Shown in pieces: positions 27,017 through 35,644 of a DNA stretch of 64,000 nt. The stretch is from Micromonospora cremea (GTDB lineage: Bacteria > Actinomycetota > Actinomycetes > Mycobacteriales > Micromonosporaceae), in the NCBI RefSeq assembly GCF_900143515.1, contig NZ_FSQT01000002.1, forward strand, positions 124,001 to 188,000. Direction: 5' to 3'. Below the pieces are notes generated by a model. The model did not search any database and was not told the DNA's origin. It saw only the letters and a list, made by a program, of their open reading frames with translations. Numbering within the stretch: position 1 is the stretch's first letter; every line of letters starts with the position of its first letter. The translations under genes and the position numbers were made by a program.

Positions 27017-27733
27017 GTGACCACCGATCCGCTGCTGCTGATGGGCGAGGTGGACGACGCCACCCGTCGACTCCTGCGTACCGCGGCCTCCTTCGACAAC
27101 GCCGACCTGGCGGCCGCGTCCCTGCTTCCGGGCTGGGCGCGCGGCCACGTGCTGGCGCACCTGGCGCGCAACGCCGACGGCTTCGTCAACCTGCTCACCG
27201 CGGCCCGCACCGGCGAGCCGCTGCCGATGTACGCCTCGCCAGAGGCCCGCACGGCGGACATCGAGGCCGGCGCCGGCCGGCCACCGGCCGAGCATCTGGA
27301 CGACCTGCGGCGTACCGCGGACCGGTTCACCGAGGCGGTCGCGGCCATGCCGGTCGAGGCGTGGGCGGCGACGGTGCAGACCCGCCGGGGCCCGTGGCCC
27401 GCGGCGCTGCTCGTCTGGGGCCGGTTGCGCGAGATGGAGGTGCACCACCTCGACCTGGCCGCCGACTACCGGCCCGCCGACTGGTCGGAGGCGTTCGCCC
27501 ACCGGCTGCTGCGCGAGGTGGCCGCGCACCACGGCGACCGGCCGGACCCGCCGTCGATGGTGTTGCGCTTCGACGGCAGCCGACACGAGCTGGTGATCGG
27601 GGAGCGCGCGGGCGCACCGGTCATCGCCGGTCCGGCCGCCGACCTCGCCGCCTGGCTGATCGGCCGTGACGGCGGTGGCTCGCTCGCCATCACTCCCGAC
27701 GGCCCCCTGCCTACTCCACCGGAATGGATATAG
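27017..27733 (+). CDS. Mycothiol-dependent maleylpyruvate isomerase family protein
   Basis: The 238 aa product belongs to the DinB/MDMPI metal-binding superfamily. The N-terminal four-helix part has SLLPGWARGHVLAHLARN, with the metal His, and REMEVHHLDL, with the second metal site. The C-terminal part is an SCP2-like MDMPI_C domain. Characterised members use mycothiol, the actinobacterial thiol, to isomerise maleylpyruvate. No gentisate pathway gene is near, so the substrate is open. It is seven bases before the MBL hydrolase gene, probably one transcript. Confidence 0.85.
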   Translation: MTTDPLLLMGEVDDATRRLLRTAASFDNADLAAASLLPGWARGHVLAHLARNADGFVNLLTAARTGEPLPMYASPEARTADIEAGAGRPPAEHLDDLRRTADRFTEAVAAMPVEAWAATVQTRRGPWPAALLVWGRLREMEVHHLDLAADYRPADWSEAFAHRLLREVAAHHGDRPDPPSMVLRFDGSRHELVIGERAGAPVIAGPAADLAAWLIGRDGGGSLAITPDGPLPTPPEWI

Positions 27734-27740
27734 ACACCTC

Positions 27741-28394
27741 ATGACATACAGCGGAGACGTCACCCCCGGCGACGCGCCAGCGGTGCGGGAGCTGAGCGGG
27801 CTCACCATCAGCAAGCTGTCGGTGGGCCCGATGGACAACAACGCCTACCTGTTGCGCTGCACGGCCACCGGCGAGCAGGTGCTGATCGACGCCGCCAACG
27901 AGGCGCCCCGCCTGCTGGACCTGATCGGCGACGGCGGGCTGACCGCCGTGGTGACCACCCACCAGCACATGGACCACTGGGTGGCGCTGGAGGAGGTCAT
28001 CGCCAAGACCGGCGCCCGCCCGCTGGTGCACGCCGACGACGCGGCCGGGTTGCCGATCGAGGCGGAGCGGCTCGCGGACGGCGACACCGTGCCGGTCGGC
28101 GACTGCGCGCTGGAGGTCATCCACATCAAGGGGCACACCCCGGGTTCGATCGCGCTGCTCTACCGCGACCCGGCCGGCACCCCGCACCTCTTCACCGGTG
28201 ACAGTCTCTTTCCCGGCGGGGTAGGTAACACCGACAAGGATCCGGAGCGCTTCGCCGCGCTGATCGACGACGTCGAGCGCAAGCTGTTCGACCGGCTGCC
28301 GGACGAGACCTGGTTCTATCCCGGTCACGGCAAGGACAGCACGCTCGGCGCGGAGCGCCCCGCCCTGCCCCAGTGGCGCGCGCGGGGCTGGTGA
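27741..28394 (+). CDS. MBL-fold metallo-hydrolase, glyoxalase II-like
   Basis: The 217 aa metallo-beta-lactamase-fold protein has TTHQHMDHW (metal His/Asp motif), GHTPGSIAL, FTGDSLFPGGVG and FYPGHG. The pattern is that of hydroxyacylglutathione hydrolase-like or mycothiol-conjugate hydrolases. Pairing with an MDMPI-family gene suggests thiol-adduct metabolism, by inference. The ATG at 27741 is chosen because it lies just after the upstream stop; the ribosome site is weak, which fits translational coupling. Confidence 0.85.
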   Translation: MTYSGDVTPGDAPAVRELSGLTISKLSVGPMDNNAYLLRCTATGEQVLIDAANEAPRLLDLIGDGGLTAVVTTHQHMDHWVALEEVIAKTGARPLVHADDAAGLPIEAERLADGDTVPVGDCALEVIHIKGHTPGSIALLYRDPAGTPHLFTGDSLFPGGVGNTDKDPERFAALIDDVERKLFDRLPDETWFYPGHGKDSTLGAERPALPQWRARGW

Positions 28395-28399
28395 GCCGA

Positions 28400-28427
28400 G
28401 CGGGGCCGGCCCCCCGGCCGGCCCCGC
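28400..28427. terminator. Bidirectional terminator, MBL gene / DedA gene
   Basis: GCGGGGCCGGCC (28400-28411) and GGCCGGCCCCGC (28416-28427) form a perfect 12-bp stem with a C4 loop between two converging genes. Confidence 0.8.
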
Positions 28428-28482
28428 ACCACCCACCCGCGCGTGCGGGCGCACCCCCGCGCCGGCCGTCGGGCCGACCCGG

Positions 28483-29103
28483 TCAGGGCGTCGGCGTCCC
28501 GGTGACCGCCCGCAGCCGGCGCCGGGTGCCCAGCAGGACCACGGCGGCGAGCACCACCCCGACCCCCATGGTGACCAGCAGCGGGCTGGATCCTCCCGGC
28601 AGCAGCCCGGCCAGCGAGCGGGACGCGGTGCCCAGCGCCAGGTAGAGACCGGCCCAGGCCGTCGCGCCGAGCGCCGCGAAGCCGAGGAACCGCCGGTACG
28701 ACATCCGCAGCCCGCCGGCGGCCAGCGGCAGCAGCGCGTTGAACACCGGCAGGAACGGCGCGACCACCACCATCCGGCCCCCACCGCGACGCAGGATTCC
28801 CTCCGCGGCCGCCCAGCGTTCCTCGCCGATCCAGTCGCCGATCCGACTGCGCCGCAGCCGATCCCCGTACCGGCGGCCGACGAGGAAGCTCAACGACCAA
28901 CCGGCCAGGCAGCCGACCAGCACCGCGGTGAAGGTGGCGAGCCCGGTGGCCGGGCGGCCCACCCCGACGGCGGCGAGGATCGCCACGTCACCGGGGATCA
29001 GGACGCCCAGCAGCGGTACGGCGTCGAAGAGCATGACCAGCCCGAGCGTGCCCATCAGCAGCAGGATGGGGAGTTCTCCGACCTGAGCCAGCCATTGCGT
29101 CAT
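28483..29103 (-). CDS. DedA family membrane protein
   Basis: The 206 aa VTT/SNARE-associated domain protein has several membrane segments (about residues 10-35, 50-72, 120-160 and 178-198). It has the family motif region VPLLGVLIPGDVAIL, GRRYGDRL, and an R/F-rich re-entrant part. DedA proteins include lipid scramblases and flippases that recycle undecaprenyl phosphate. It is the shorter of two DedA-domain proteins here; the other is 38703-40121. Confidence 0.88.
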   Translation of the reverse strand: MTQWLAQVGELPILLLMGTLGLVMLFDAVPLLGVLIPGDVAILAAVGVGRPATGLATFTAVLVGCLAGWSLSFLVGRRYGDRLRRSRIGDWIGEERWAAAEGILRRGGGRMVVVAPFLPVFNALLPLAAGGLRMSYRRFLGFAALGATAWAGLYLALGTASRSLAGLLPGGSSPLLVTMGVGVVLAAVVLLGTRRRLRAVTGTPTP

Positions 29104-29186
29104 GCCTCGTACGCTATGGCTCCCGCACCACCGTGGACATCAGGTCGCATCCCCCACCGACCCCTGGTATCCGTATCGGGGTCGCC

Positions 29187-29210
29187 CCTGAGGCCGCCCC
29201 CGGCCTCAGG
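29187..29210 (-). terminator. Terminator at the methyltransferase stop
   Basis: CCTGAGGCCG (29187-29196) pairs with CGGCCTCAGG (29201-29210). The stop codon of the minus-strand methyltransferase gene (29206-29208) sits inside the arm. Confidence 0.55.
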
Positions 29211-29889
29211 CGGGTCGCAGCACCTGCACGCGGCGTAGCGACGAGTCGACCGAGGGTTCGGTGGTGGGCACCGGATAGTCGGCCAGCACCGTCAGACGGT
29301 CCGTCGGCAGGTGCCCCCGGCCGGGGTCGCCGACGAGCACCTCGGCGCCGCCGGCGGCGGCCCGTTGGAGGAACGGCAGCATCCGGTCGGCCATCGTGCG
29401 GCTGTAGAAGACGTCCCCGGCGACGACCAGGTCCGCCCCCACGTCGGCGCTGTCGAGCAGGTCGTCCCCGGTGGCGTCGACGGCCACCCGGTTGGCCCGC
29501 GCGTTGAGGACGACGGAGGCCACGGCGTACGGGTCGATGTCGTTGGCGACCACCTGTGCGGCGCCGGCCAGCGCGGCGGCGATGGCCACCAGCCCCGACC
29601 CGGCGGCGAGGTCGAGCACCCGCCGGCCGGCGACCAGATCCGGGTGGTCGAGCAGGTGGCGGGCCAGGGCCTGGCCTCCGGCCCAGGCGGAGGCCCAGTA
29701 CGGCGGCGGCAGGGCGTGCCCGACGGCCGCCTCCATCCGGGCCCACCAGACGATCGCGTCCTCGGCCAGGTGCAGCCGCACCTCCGGGACGAAGGGAGTG
29801 GGCACCAGCCGGAGCCGGTCCAGCCCCCCGCCGGGCGCGTCGATCTCGCGCTCCAGCTCGGACAGCGCGGTGGCTGCGGCTCCCCTCAT
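29206..29889 (-). CDS. Class I SAM-dependent methyltransferase, lysine methyltransferase-like
   Basis: The 227 aa product has [19 protein letters not shown] before the SAM site, then [16 protein letters not shown] (motif I), NDIDPYA (motif II) and [11 protein letters not shown] (motif IV). This arrangement is that of the METTL16/20-type protein methyltransferases (ETF-beta or L11-like targets), but the substrate cannot be read from sequence. The ATG at 29889 is used; ATG 29901 and a start at 29973 are alternatives. Ribosome sites are poor at all three. Confidence 0.75.
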   Translation of the reverse strand: MRGAAATALSELEREIDAPGGGLDRLRLVPTPFVPEVRLHLAEDAIVWWARMEAAVGHALPPPYWASAWAGGQALARHLLDHPDLVAGRRVLDLAAGSGLVAIAAALAGAAQVVANDIDPYAVASVVLNARANRVAVDATGDDLLDSADVGADLVVAGDVFYSRTMADRMLPFLQRAAAGGAEVLVGDPGRGHLPTDRLTVLADYPVPTTEPSVDSSLRRVQVLRPA

Positions 29890-30082
29890 CGGCGCAAGCA
29901 TGCCGCAGTGGAGGATGATCGGGGCACGTTTCACGTGCCGGCGCGCAGAGTTCACCCGACTTCGCTCCAACACCTACGGCACTTCGGCCGGCGGATTGGC
30001 GTTTCTCCCGTTACTGTCGGACAGGTACGGGCGATCATCGGCCACAGGCCGAGGGTCAGCCGCTTTGAACAGGGAGAGATGC

Positions 30083-30286
30083 ATGGCAACCGGCACGGTT
30101 AAGTGGTTCAACTCGGAAAAGGGCTTTGGCTTCATCGAGCAGGACGGTGGAGGGCCGGACGTGTTCGTCCACTACTCCGCCATCGCCTCGAGCGGCTACC
30201 GGGAGCTCAACGAGGGCCAGAAGGTCGAGTTCGAGGTGACCCAGGGGCAGAAGGGTCCGCAGGCGGACAACGTCCGCCCGATGTAG
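30083..30286 (+). CDS. Cold-shock protein, CspA family
   Basis: The 67 aa single OB-fold RNA chaperone has RNP1 KGFGFIE and RNP2 VFVHYS, and starts [15 protein letters not shown] strong AGGGAGAG site precedes the ATG. The long AT-richer leader (about 29940-30082) could be a structured 5' UTR, as in other csp genes. It is transcribed alone and closed by a perfect hairpin. Confidence 0.96.
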   Translation: MATGTVKWFNSEKGFGFIEQDGGGPDVFVHYSAIASSGYRELNEGQKVEFEVTQGQKGPQADNVRPM

Positions 30287-30298
30287 CTCCGTGCCGGT

Positions 30299-30325
30299 AG
30301 CGGCGGCCGGTCTCCGGCCGCCGCT
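30299..30325. terminator. Bidirectional terminator, csp / MFS gene
   Basis: AGCGGCGGCCGG (30299-30310) and CCGGCCGCCGCT (30314-30325) form a perfect 12-bp stem with a TCT loop between converging genes. Confidence 0.85.
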
Positions 30326-30334
30326 GCAGCGCAC

Positions 30335-31615
30335 TCAAGACGCCGCCGGGGCGGCGGGCAGGTCCCGCCGCCGCCGGAGCGGCCCGATCAACAGAATCAT
30401 CGGGGTGAGCGCCAACCAGGCGGTCATCACCCCGATCGCTGTCCCGACGCCGTAGCGCGCGCCGAGGGCACCGGCCAGCACGGCCGCCAGCGGGATGGTG
30501 CCGTAGTTGAGCAGCTGCATGCTCACGGTCACCCGGCCGAGCAGGTGGTGCGGGGTGTACGTCTGCCGGAAGCTGCCCTTGACCACGTTGCCGATCGCCA
30601 CTCCGAGGCCGATCAGGATCCCGCCGAGGGCCGGCCAGATCAGCCCCACGCCGGGCGTGGCCAGCGGGATGAGCAGCGCGGGTGGCCCGGTGAGGGCCGC
30701 CCCGAGCAGCATGGCCCGCGCGGTGCCGCAATGCCGGGCCAGCGTGGTGGCCAGCAGCGCGCCGACGATCCCGCCGGCGCTCATCACCGCGACCAAAACG
30801 CCCACCAGGCCGGGCGCGAGCCGCAGCTCGCGGACCAGGAACACCACCAGGACGGCCTGGTAGCCGATCAGCCCGATGTTGCTGGCGGCGCCGAAGCCCG
30901 TGAGCACCCGCAGGTACGGGTCACGGACGACGAAGCGCAGCCCCTCGGCGATGTCCCGACGCAGCGACCGGGACCGGTCCGTCCGGGGGGTACGCGGTTC
31001 GACGGTGCGGATCCGCAGCAGGCAGGCCGCGGAGAGCAGGAACGTGAGCGCGTCCAGCAGCAGCGCGGCGACCGCCCCGGTGACCTGGGCGATCAGGCCC
31101 GCGAGGCCGGGCCCGACGATGTAGCTCGCGGTCTGGGTGGCCTGCAACTTCGCGTTGCCCTCCGGCAGCTGCTCGGCGCGGAGCAGCACCGGCAGGTACA
31201 CCTGGTCGGCGGTCTCGAAGAAGACCCGCGCGGTGCCGGCGCCGAGCGCGACCAGCAGCAGGTGCCAGACGGTGAGCCGGTCCAGTGCGGCGGCCAGCGG
31301 CACGCTGAGGAAGGCCACCGCGCAGAGCAGGTCGCAGGCGACCATCACCGGCCGGCGCGGCAGCCGGTCGACCCATGCGCCGGCCGGAAGGCCGATCAGC
31401 AGCCACGGCAGCCAGGCCGCGGCGGTGAGCACCGCCACCTGGAAGGTGCCGGCGTCGAGCACGGCCACCGCCACCAGCGGCAGCGCGACCGTGGTGACGT
31501 TGCTGCCGACGCTGCTGACCGCCTGGCCGGCCCAGAGCAGCCGGAAGTCCCGGTGCCGCAGCAGCCCGCCGGCCGGCCGGACCGGGCTCGGGTCGGTGTG
31601 TGTGGCCGTGGTCAC
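30335..31615 (-). CDS. MFS transporter, MFS_3 / EntS-like exporter
   Basis: The 426 aa product has about 12 membrane segments. The N-terminus LLRHRDFRLLWAGQAVSSVGSNV and the first cytoplasmic loop PAGAWVDRLPRRPVM are typical of drug or siderophore exporters of this subfamily. The GTG at 31615 overlaps the stop of the ArsR gene by four bases, so the pair is one operon. The upstream palindrome (32203-32252) presumably regulates both. The substrate is unknown. Confidence 0.9.
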   Translation of the reverse strand: MTTATHTDPSPVRPAGGLLRHRDFRLLWAGQAVSSVGSNVTTVALPLVAVAVLDAGTFQVAVLTAAAWLPWLLIGLPAGAWVDRLPRRPVMVACDLLCAVAFLSVPLAAALDRLTVWHLLLVALGAGTARVFFETADQVYLPVLLRAEQLPEGNAKLQATQTASYIVGPGLAGLIAQVTGAVAALLLDALTFLLSAACLLRIRTVEPRTPRTDRSRSLRRDIAEGLRFVVRDPYLRVLTGFGAASNIGLIGYQAVLVVFLVRELRLAPGLVGVLVAVMSAGGIVGALLATTLARHCGTARAMLLGAALTGPPALLIPLATPGVGLIWPALGGILIGLGVAIGNVVKGSFRQTYTPHHLLGRVTVSMQLLNYGTIPLAAVLAGALGARYGVGTAIGVMTAWLALTPMILLIGPLRRRRDLPAAPAAS

Positions 31616-32187
31616 GGCCGGGCCGGGACGCCGTGGACGAACACGAAGACCGGCTGGCGCTCGCGCCCGTCGTCGGGCACCTCCCGGTCGCCCCAGCGGG
31701 CCAGCAGGTCGATGATCTCTTGACCCAGCTCGGCCAGCTCGTCCGGCGTGAGGTGCAGCCAGCGGTCGGTGGAGAACGGCCCGTCGTCCCAGGCGGCCTG
31801 CGCCGCCTCGTCGGCGGCGTGCCAGGCACGGGCCAGGGCGACGTGCCGGTCCAGGTTGAGCGAGGTGGCGGCGTCCGCGACCGCCCGGGCCGCGGGGTCG
31901 GCGTCGAAGTCGGTGTTGGACCAGCGCACCCCCCGGGTGACCAGCCGCCACCACCGCTCGCGCCGGTCGCGGGCCAGCTCGGGGGCCTCGGTGACCAGCT
32001 CACCGGAGGCGAGCACCTTGAGGTGGTGGCTGACGTTCGCGGGGGCCTGGTCGGTGCGCTCGGCGAGCATGCCGACGGTCGAGGGCCCGTGCACCTTGAG
32101 CACGTCCATCAATCGGCGGCGCAGCGGGTGGGCCATGGCGGCCAGCACCCGCGAGTCGGTGACCTGGCGTACGTCGGGGCTCTCCAT
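31612..32187 (-). CDS. ArsR-family winged-helix transcriptional regulator
   Basis: The 191 aa product has an N-terminal winged helix (about residues 10-85: LAAMAHPLRRRLMDVL, PSTVGMLAERT, PANVSHHLKVLASGELV) and a helical C-terminal extension. No ArsR-type CxC metal site is present, so it responds to something else. It is co-transcribed with the MFS exporter. The 50-base palindrome directly upstream is the probable operator, which suggests autoregulation. Confidence 0.9.
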   Translation of the reverse strand: MESPDVRQVTDSRVLAAMAHPLRRRLMDVLKVHGPSTVGMLAERTDQAPANVSHHLKVLASGELVTEAPELARDRRERWWRLVTRGVRWSNTDFDADPAARAVADAATSLNLDRHVALARAWHAADEAAQAAWDDGPFSTDRWLHLTPDELAELGQEIIDLLARWGDREVPDDGRERQPVFVFVHGVPARP

Positions 32188-32202
32188 GCCACCCAGCCTG
32201 TC

Positions 32203-32252
32203 ATCCGCAACGACAGTTACGCAACATCTATTGCGTAACTGTCGTTGCGGAT
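32203..32252. promoter_or_regulatory. 22-bp-arm perfect palindrome, likely operator of the ArsR-MFS operon
   Basis: Arms 32203-32224 (starts ATCCGCAACGAC) and 32231-32252 are exact reverse complements around a 6-base CATCTA spacer. It sits 15-65 bases before the ArsR gene start. The CGCAA element occurs twice in each arm region, as expected for two dimers binding in tandem. Confidence 0.8.
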
Positions 32253-32274
32253 CAGGGGCGGCCAGGCCGGCGGC

Positions 32275-33150
32275 TCACGCGACCAGCCGGCGAGCCAACT
32301 CGTCGGCGACCTGCTTGGCCAGGGTGGGCGGGATGGCGGCAGCGATCTTCTCCGGGGTCAGCCCGGCCAGCACGCCCTGGATGATCGCCGGCTCGTCGGT
32401 GAAGTCCCGGCCCGACAACGCCGTCAGCGCGGTCTGCAGGGCGCTCACCTGCGCACCGAGTGACCTCAGCGTCGGGTGCGCCGACACGAAGTTCGGCACG
32501 GTCGCGTCCTCACCCATCGCCATCCGGGTGTAGATCTGCCCGACCGGGTTGCGGCCGTCGAGCACGGTCAGGTTCCTGTGGATGGTGGCCAGCCAGGCGT
32601 GTTCTTCGGGGGTCATGTCGTTGTCCTCCAGGAGTCCGATGGAGCTGAGATAGCGGCGGAACAACGGCCGCTGATCGCGACCGGCCTTGATGGCGTCACG
32701 GAAGAAGCTGAAGTGGGTGTGCCAGCGGTGCGAACTGTCGCCGCTGCTGCGCTTGCCGAGCCGGTCCCACCGCCGCACGGCGGTTCCGTCGGGGCTGTAG
32801 ATGATCTCCCGGATGTCCCGGGTGTCGGCCGCGTTCGCGACGCACTGCCCCACGCACCAGAGCGAGAAGCTGCGCAGGGTGTGCGTCCGGCCGCCGGAGC
32901 GGACCTCGAAGCCGCCGACGTCCAACGCGGCCGCGTCCAGGGTCAGACCGGCCCGGTCCCGGGGTGACTCCACCACGGAGTAGTCGTTGGTGACCACCCG
33001 GTCGGATCCGCAGTGGTAGCCGCCCCGGTGCGCCGGATCGCCGACGATGCCGACCTCCGCCGGCTCCAGATCATCGGGCCCGGGTGCGTTGTCGAGGTGG
33101 GTCAGCACCAGGGTACGCACGGCCAACAGGTTCGCCGGGGCCCGGGTCAT
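32275..33150 (-). CDS. Protein of unknown function, possible hydrolase
   Basis: I do not recognise a named family with certainty. The 291 aa product has no signal peptide or membrane segment. Conserved-looking stretches are GGYHCGSDR, SPRDRAGLT...ALDVGGF, DTRDIREIIYSPDG and SSHRWHTHFSFFRD. The Cys/His/Asp spacing and the HxH resemble the metal site of M15/Hedgehog-type peptidases and phage endolysins. The C-terminus (PEKIAAAIPPTLAKQVADELARRL) resembles tails of actinophage-related proteins. The start is an ATG with AAAGGGGGA upstream. A 16-bp palindrome lies upstream (33194-33209). Confidence 0.6.
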   Translation of the reverse strand: MTRAPANLLAVRTLVLTHLDNAPGPDDLEPAEVGIVGDPAHRGGYHCGSDRVVTNDYSVVESPRDRAGLTLDAAALDVGGFEVRSGGRTHTLRSFSLWCVGQCVANAADTRDIREIIYSPDGTAVRRWDRLGKRSSGDSSHRWHTHFSFFRDAIKAGRDQRPLFRRYLSSIGLLEDNDMTPEEHAWLATIHRNLTVLDGRNPVGQIYTRMAMGEDATVPNFVSAHPTLRSLGAQVSALQTALTALSGRDFTDEPAIIQGVLAGLTPEKIAAAIPPTLAKQVADELARRLVA

Positions 33151-33193
33151 GGGGTCCCCCTTTCCGATGGGCGGGGGGCCGGGCACGACGTCA

Positions 33194-33209
33194 CACCGCG
33201 TACGCGGTG
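33194..33209. promoter_or_regulatory. 16-bp perfect palindrome upstream of the unknown gene
   Basis: CACCGCGTACGCGGTG is self-complementary and sits 44 bases before the start at 33150. It is a plausible dimer-binding operator. GC-rich chance palindromes of this length are uncommon but possible. Confidence 0.45.
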
Positions 33210-33324
33210 CGGGGTTACGGACGAGCCCGGCCTACTGGTGCACAGCGCCGGGCGTTGACCCAACGATAGCCCGTCCCAACGGCTAACCCCCAGCTCAGAG
33301 GGGATCTGTTCACCGTCGAGATCG

Positions 33325-35001
33325 TCAGGAGCCAGAGTGGACGATCGGTAACCACAGCGCCGAGGGGTACGTGGGATCGTGCAGAACCTGCCGCCACCCT
33401 GCACGCAGAGTCACAGCCGTACCGAGGGGTTCACCGGTGCCGGGGTTGCGCGCCCAGCGGGGATGGGCGCCACCGGCGACCTGCACCCGCAGCCGGTGCC
33501 CGGCGGCGAACCGGTACGCCGTCGGCCAGAGCGGCACCGGGACCCGGTGCACTCCGGACGGATCAGCCGGGAACCGCCCGGGCGCGACCCGGACCAGCCC
33601 GTCGCACACGTTCCACGAGCGACCACGGCGGTCCACATCGCACAGTCGGACGAAGACGTCCAGGTACGCCAGTTCACTGCGGACGTGGATCGCGGCGTGC
33701 ACCGGACCGATCACCTCGATCGGCCGGCTCAGCGGGACGCTGGTGTACGTCAGCACGTCCGGGCGGGCCTCGACGCTCCGGTTGTTCACCGGGCCGGCCC
33801 GCTGCGCCACCAGCAGTGGCCCGCCCAGCGACGGGGTGGGGTCGGCCGGGTCGTACCGGAACTCGTCCGCCGGCGAGGGGACCGGCGGGCGCACCGCCAG
33901 CTCGCCACCCGGATGCAGGTGCCAGGCGGTGTCGACCGCCGGCGGCGGCCAGTCCGGCAGGTCCCGCCAGCCACCGCCGGCGCCGCCCACGTACAGGCGC
34001 ACCGGCGCGGACCCGGACCGCCCGGCACGGCGGGCTCGTTCGCCCGCCCGGGCCGGCCCGGTCAGGTGCTCGTCGAGCCAGGCCAACCCCTCCCGCAGGG
34101 CGGCCACGAACAGGCCGGGGCTGCCGTGCGTCCAGGGGCCGATCACCAGGCGCGGACGGGCACCGGCGGCGCGCAGGGTGGCGTGGTCGTCGAGCTGGGC
34201 GGGCAGGAAGATGTCGTGCCAGCCGGTGACCATGATCACCGGTGCCCGCACCCGGGCCACCCGGTCGGCGAAGACCCGGGTCCGCCAGTACGCGGCGTCC
34301 GGGGTGTGGTGGCGCAGCCACTCCTGGAAGAACGGGATCGTCACCCCGGTGGCCACCCGGTCCGCTCCGGTCAACGGCAGGTGCTCCAGCGCGGCGGCCA
34401 GCCGGGGCTGCCCGCGCTTGAGCTCCCGCTGCCGGGCCAGCCACGGCACCGTCTGCGCGTGCAGCAGTTCCGCCCAGGTCAGCACGCTGTCCAGGGCGAA
34501 CGACTCCCCCGCGTACGTCGAATCCCGGGTGGCCGAGGCGGTCACCACCGCGACCATCGCGCGCAGGTCGTCGCCGGCGTCGGCGGCCAGCGCCCACTGC
34601 GCGAAGCCCTGGTAGCTGACCCCGAACATGCCGAGCGCGCCGGACCACCACGGCTGGCGGCGCAGCCAGTCCAGGGTGTCCATCCCGTCGTCGCGCTCGT
34701 GCACCAGCGGAGCGAACGTCCCACCGGAGCCGCCGGTGCCCCGGCAGGACTGGATCACGGCGTGCCGCCCGCGGGCGGCGAGCAGTCGTCCGAGCAGCCG
34801 CAGCGGCCCGCCGCGCCCGTACGGGGTGCGGATCAGAACGGTGGGCGCGTCCCGGACGCCCGGGGCGTAATGGTCGGTGCGCAGCACCACGCCGTCGCGG
34901 ACCCGGAGCGGGATGTCGCGGGTGACCCGCACCGGGCCGGGGCGGGTCGCGGGAAGCCGCAGCGCGGCGCCGGCGAGGCGGGCGACGAGCCGGTCCGGCA
35001 C
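33325..35001 (-). CDS. CocE/NonD family hydrolase (X-Pro dipeptidyl-peptidase-like)
   Basis: The 558 aa product has an alpha/beta-hydrolase domain with Ser in GVSYQGF, Asp in GWHDIF and His in GPWTHG, and a C-terminal jelly-roll domain (PepX_C; from about residue 330). Family members cleave esters, amides or X-Pro peptides. No signal peptide is seen, so it acts in the cytoplasm. It starts three bases after the MarR stop, so the two are co-transcribed, divergent from the MMPL transporter. Confidence 0.88.
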   Translation of the reverse strand: MPDRLVARLAGAALRLPATRPGPVRVTRDIPLRVRDGVVLRTDHYAPGVRDAPTVLIRTPYGRGGPLRLLGRLLAARGRHAVIQSCRGTGGSGGTFAPLVHERDDGMDTLDWLRRQPWWSGALGMFGVSYQGFAQWALAADAGDDLRAMVAVVTASATRDSTYAGESFALDSVLTWAELLHAQTVPWLARQRELKRGQPRLAAALEHLPLTGADRVATGVTIPFFQEWLRHHTPDAAYWRTRVFADRVARVRAPVIMVTGWHDIFLPAQLDDHATLRAAGARPRLVIGPWTHGSPGLFVAALREGLAWLDEHLTGPARAGERARRAGRSGSAPVRLYVGGAGGGWRDLPDWPPPAVDTAWHLHPGGELAVRPPVPSPADEFRYDPADPTPSLGGPLLVAQRAGPVNNRSVEARPDVLTYTSVPLSRPIEVIGPVHAAIHVRSELAYLDVFVRLCDVDRRGRSWNVCDGLVRVAPGRFPADPSGVHRVPVPLWPTAYRFAAGHRLRVQVAGGAHPRWARNPGTGEPLGTAVTLRAGWRQVLHDPTYPSALWLPIVHSGS

Positions 35002-35004
35002 CGG

Positions 35005-35535
35005 TCAGCCCGTCGCGCCGCGGCTCGACTCGGGCCGGGCGGCGCGGACCTCGTCACGGTGCGCCCGCAGCGAATCGCTCATCCGCGCCATGAATCGGTG
35101 CACCACCTCCAGCTCGTCCTCGCCGAACTCGGCCATCACCGAGTCGGTGCGGGCGCCCAGCGGCTGGAAGAACTCCATGGCCAGGGCGGCCCCCCGGTCG
35201 GCGTAGTGCAGCAGCACCTTGCGCCGGTCGACGGTGTCCCGGTCCCGGCGGATGTGGCCGGCTCGTTCCAGCCGGTCGATCAGGGCGGTGACCGAGCCGG
35301 AGGAGATGTTGAGCTGCTCACCGAGGCGGCCGGGGGTGATCGGGTCACCGAGGATCTCGGCGTCCATCACCGCGAGCAGCGCGTTCAGGTCGGTCGGGTT
35401 GAGCCCGTGCAGGTTGGCGAAGGCGTGGCCGACCTGTTGGGCGTCCGCCGCGTACCGCCGCAGGTTGTTGGTGATCTCCGCGACCAGCTTCTCCCGGCGC
35501 GTGTCGCGCCGCCGGTACATGCCGTGAGTCACCAC
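35005..35535 (-). CDS. MarR-family transcriptional regulator
   Basis: The 176 aa winged-helix protein has the recognition helix region TPGRLGEQLNISSGSVTALIDRLERAGHI and the wing RDRDTVDRRKVLLHYAD. It is divergent from the MMPL transporter and upstream of the CocE hydrolase, the usual layout for a repressor controlling both arms. The GTG at 35535 is used; GTG 35532 and ATG 35520 are also possible. Confidence 0.9.
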   Translation of the reverse strand: MVTHGMYRRRDTRREKLVAEITNNLRRYAADAQQVGHAFANLHGLNPTDLNALLAVMDAEILGDPITPGRLGEQLNISSGSVTALIDRLERAGHIRRDRDTVDRRKVLLHYADRGAALAMEFFQPLGARTDSVMAEFGEDELEVVHRFMARMSDSLRAHRDEVRAARPESSRGATG

Positions 35536-35595
35536 CGCGCGCCACTTCTTCCCGTCGTCGATCCCTCGGGTTGCAGCATAGAACAGCCCTCGATA

Positions 35596-35612
35596 ATCTC
35601 GTCTATCAAGAT
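35596..35612. promoter_or_regulatory. Candidate MarR operator between marR and the MMPL gene
   Basis: ATCTCG-N5-CAAGAT is a near-palindrome (one mismatch) in the 109-base divergent intergenic region. It is followed by a further GATCGAGAG half-site at 35620-35628. AT-richer than its surroundings and placed where both promoters must lie. Confidence 0.5.
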
Positions 35613-35644
35613 ACTCTCCGATCGAGAGGCTCCGAGGTCACCTG

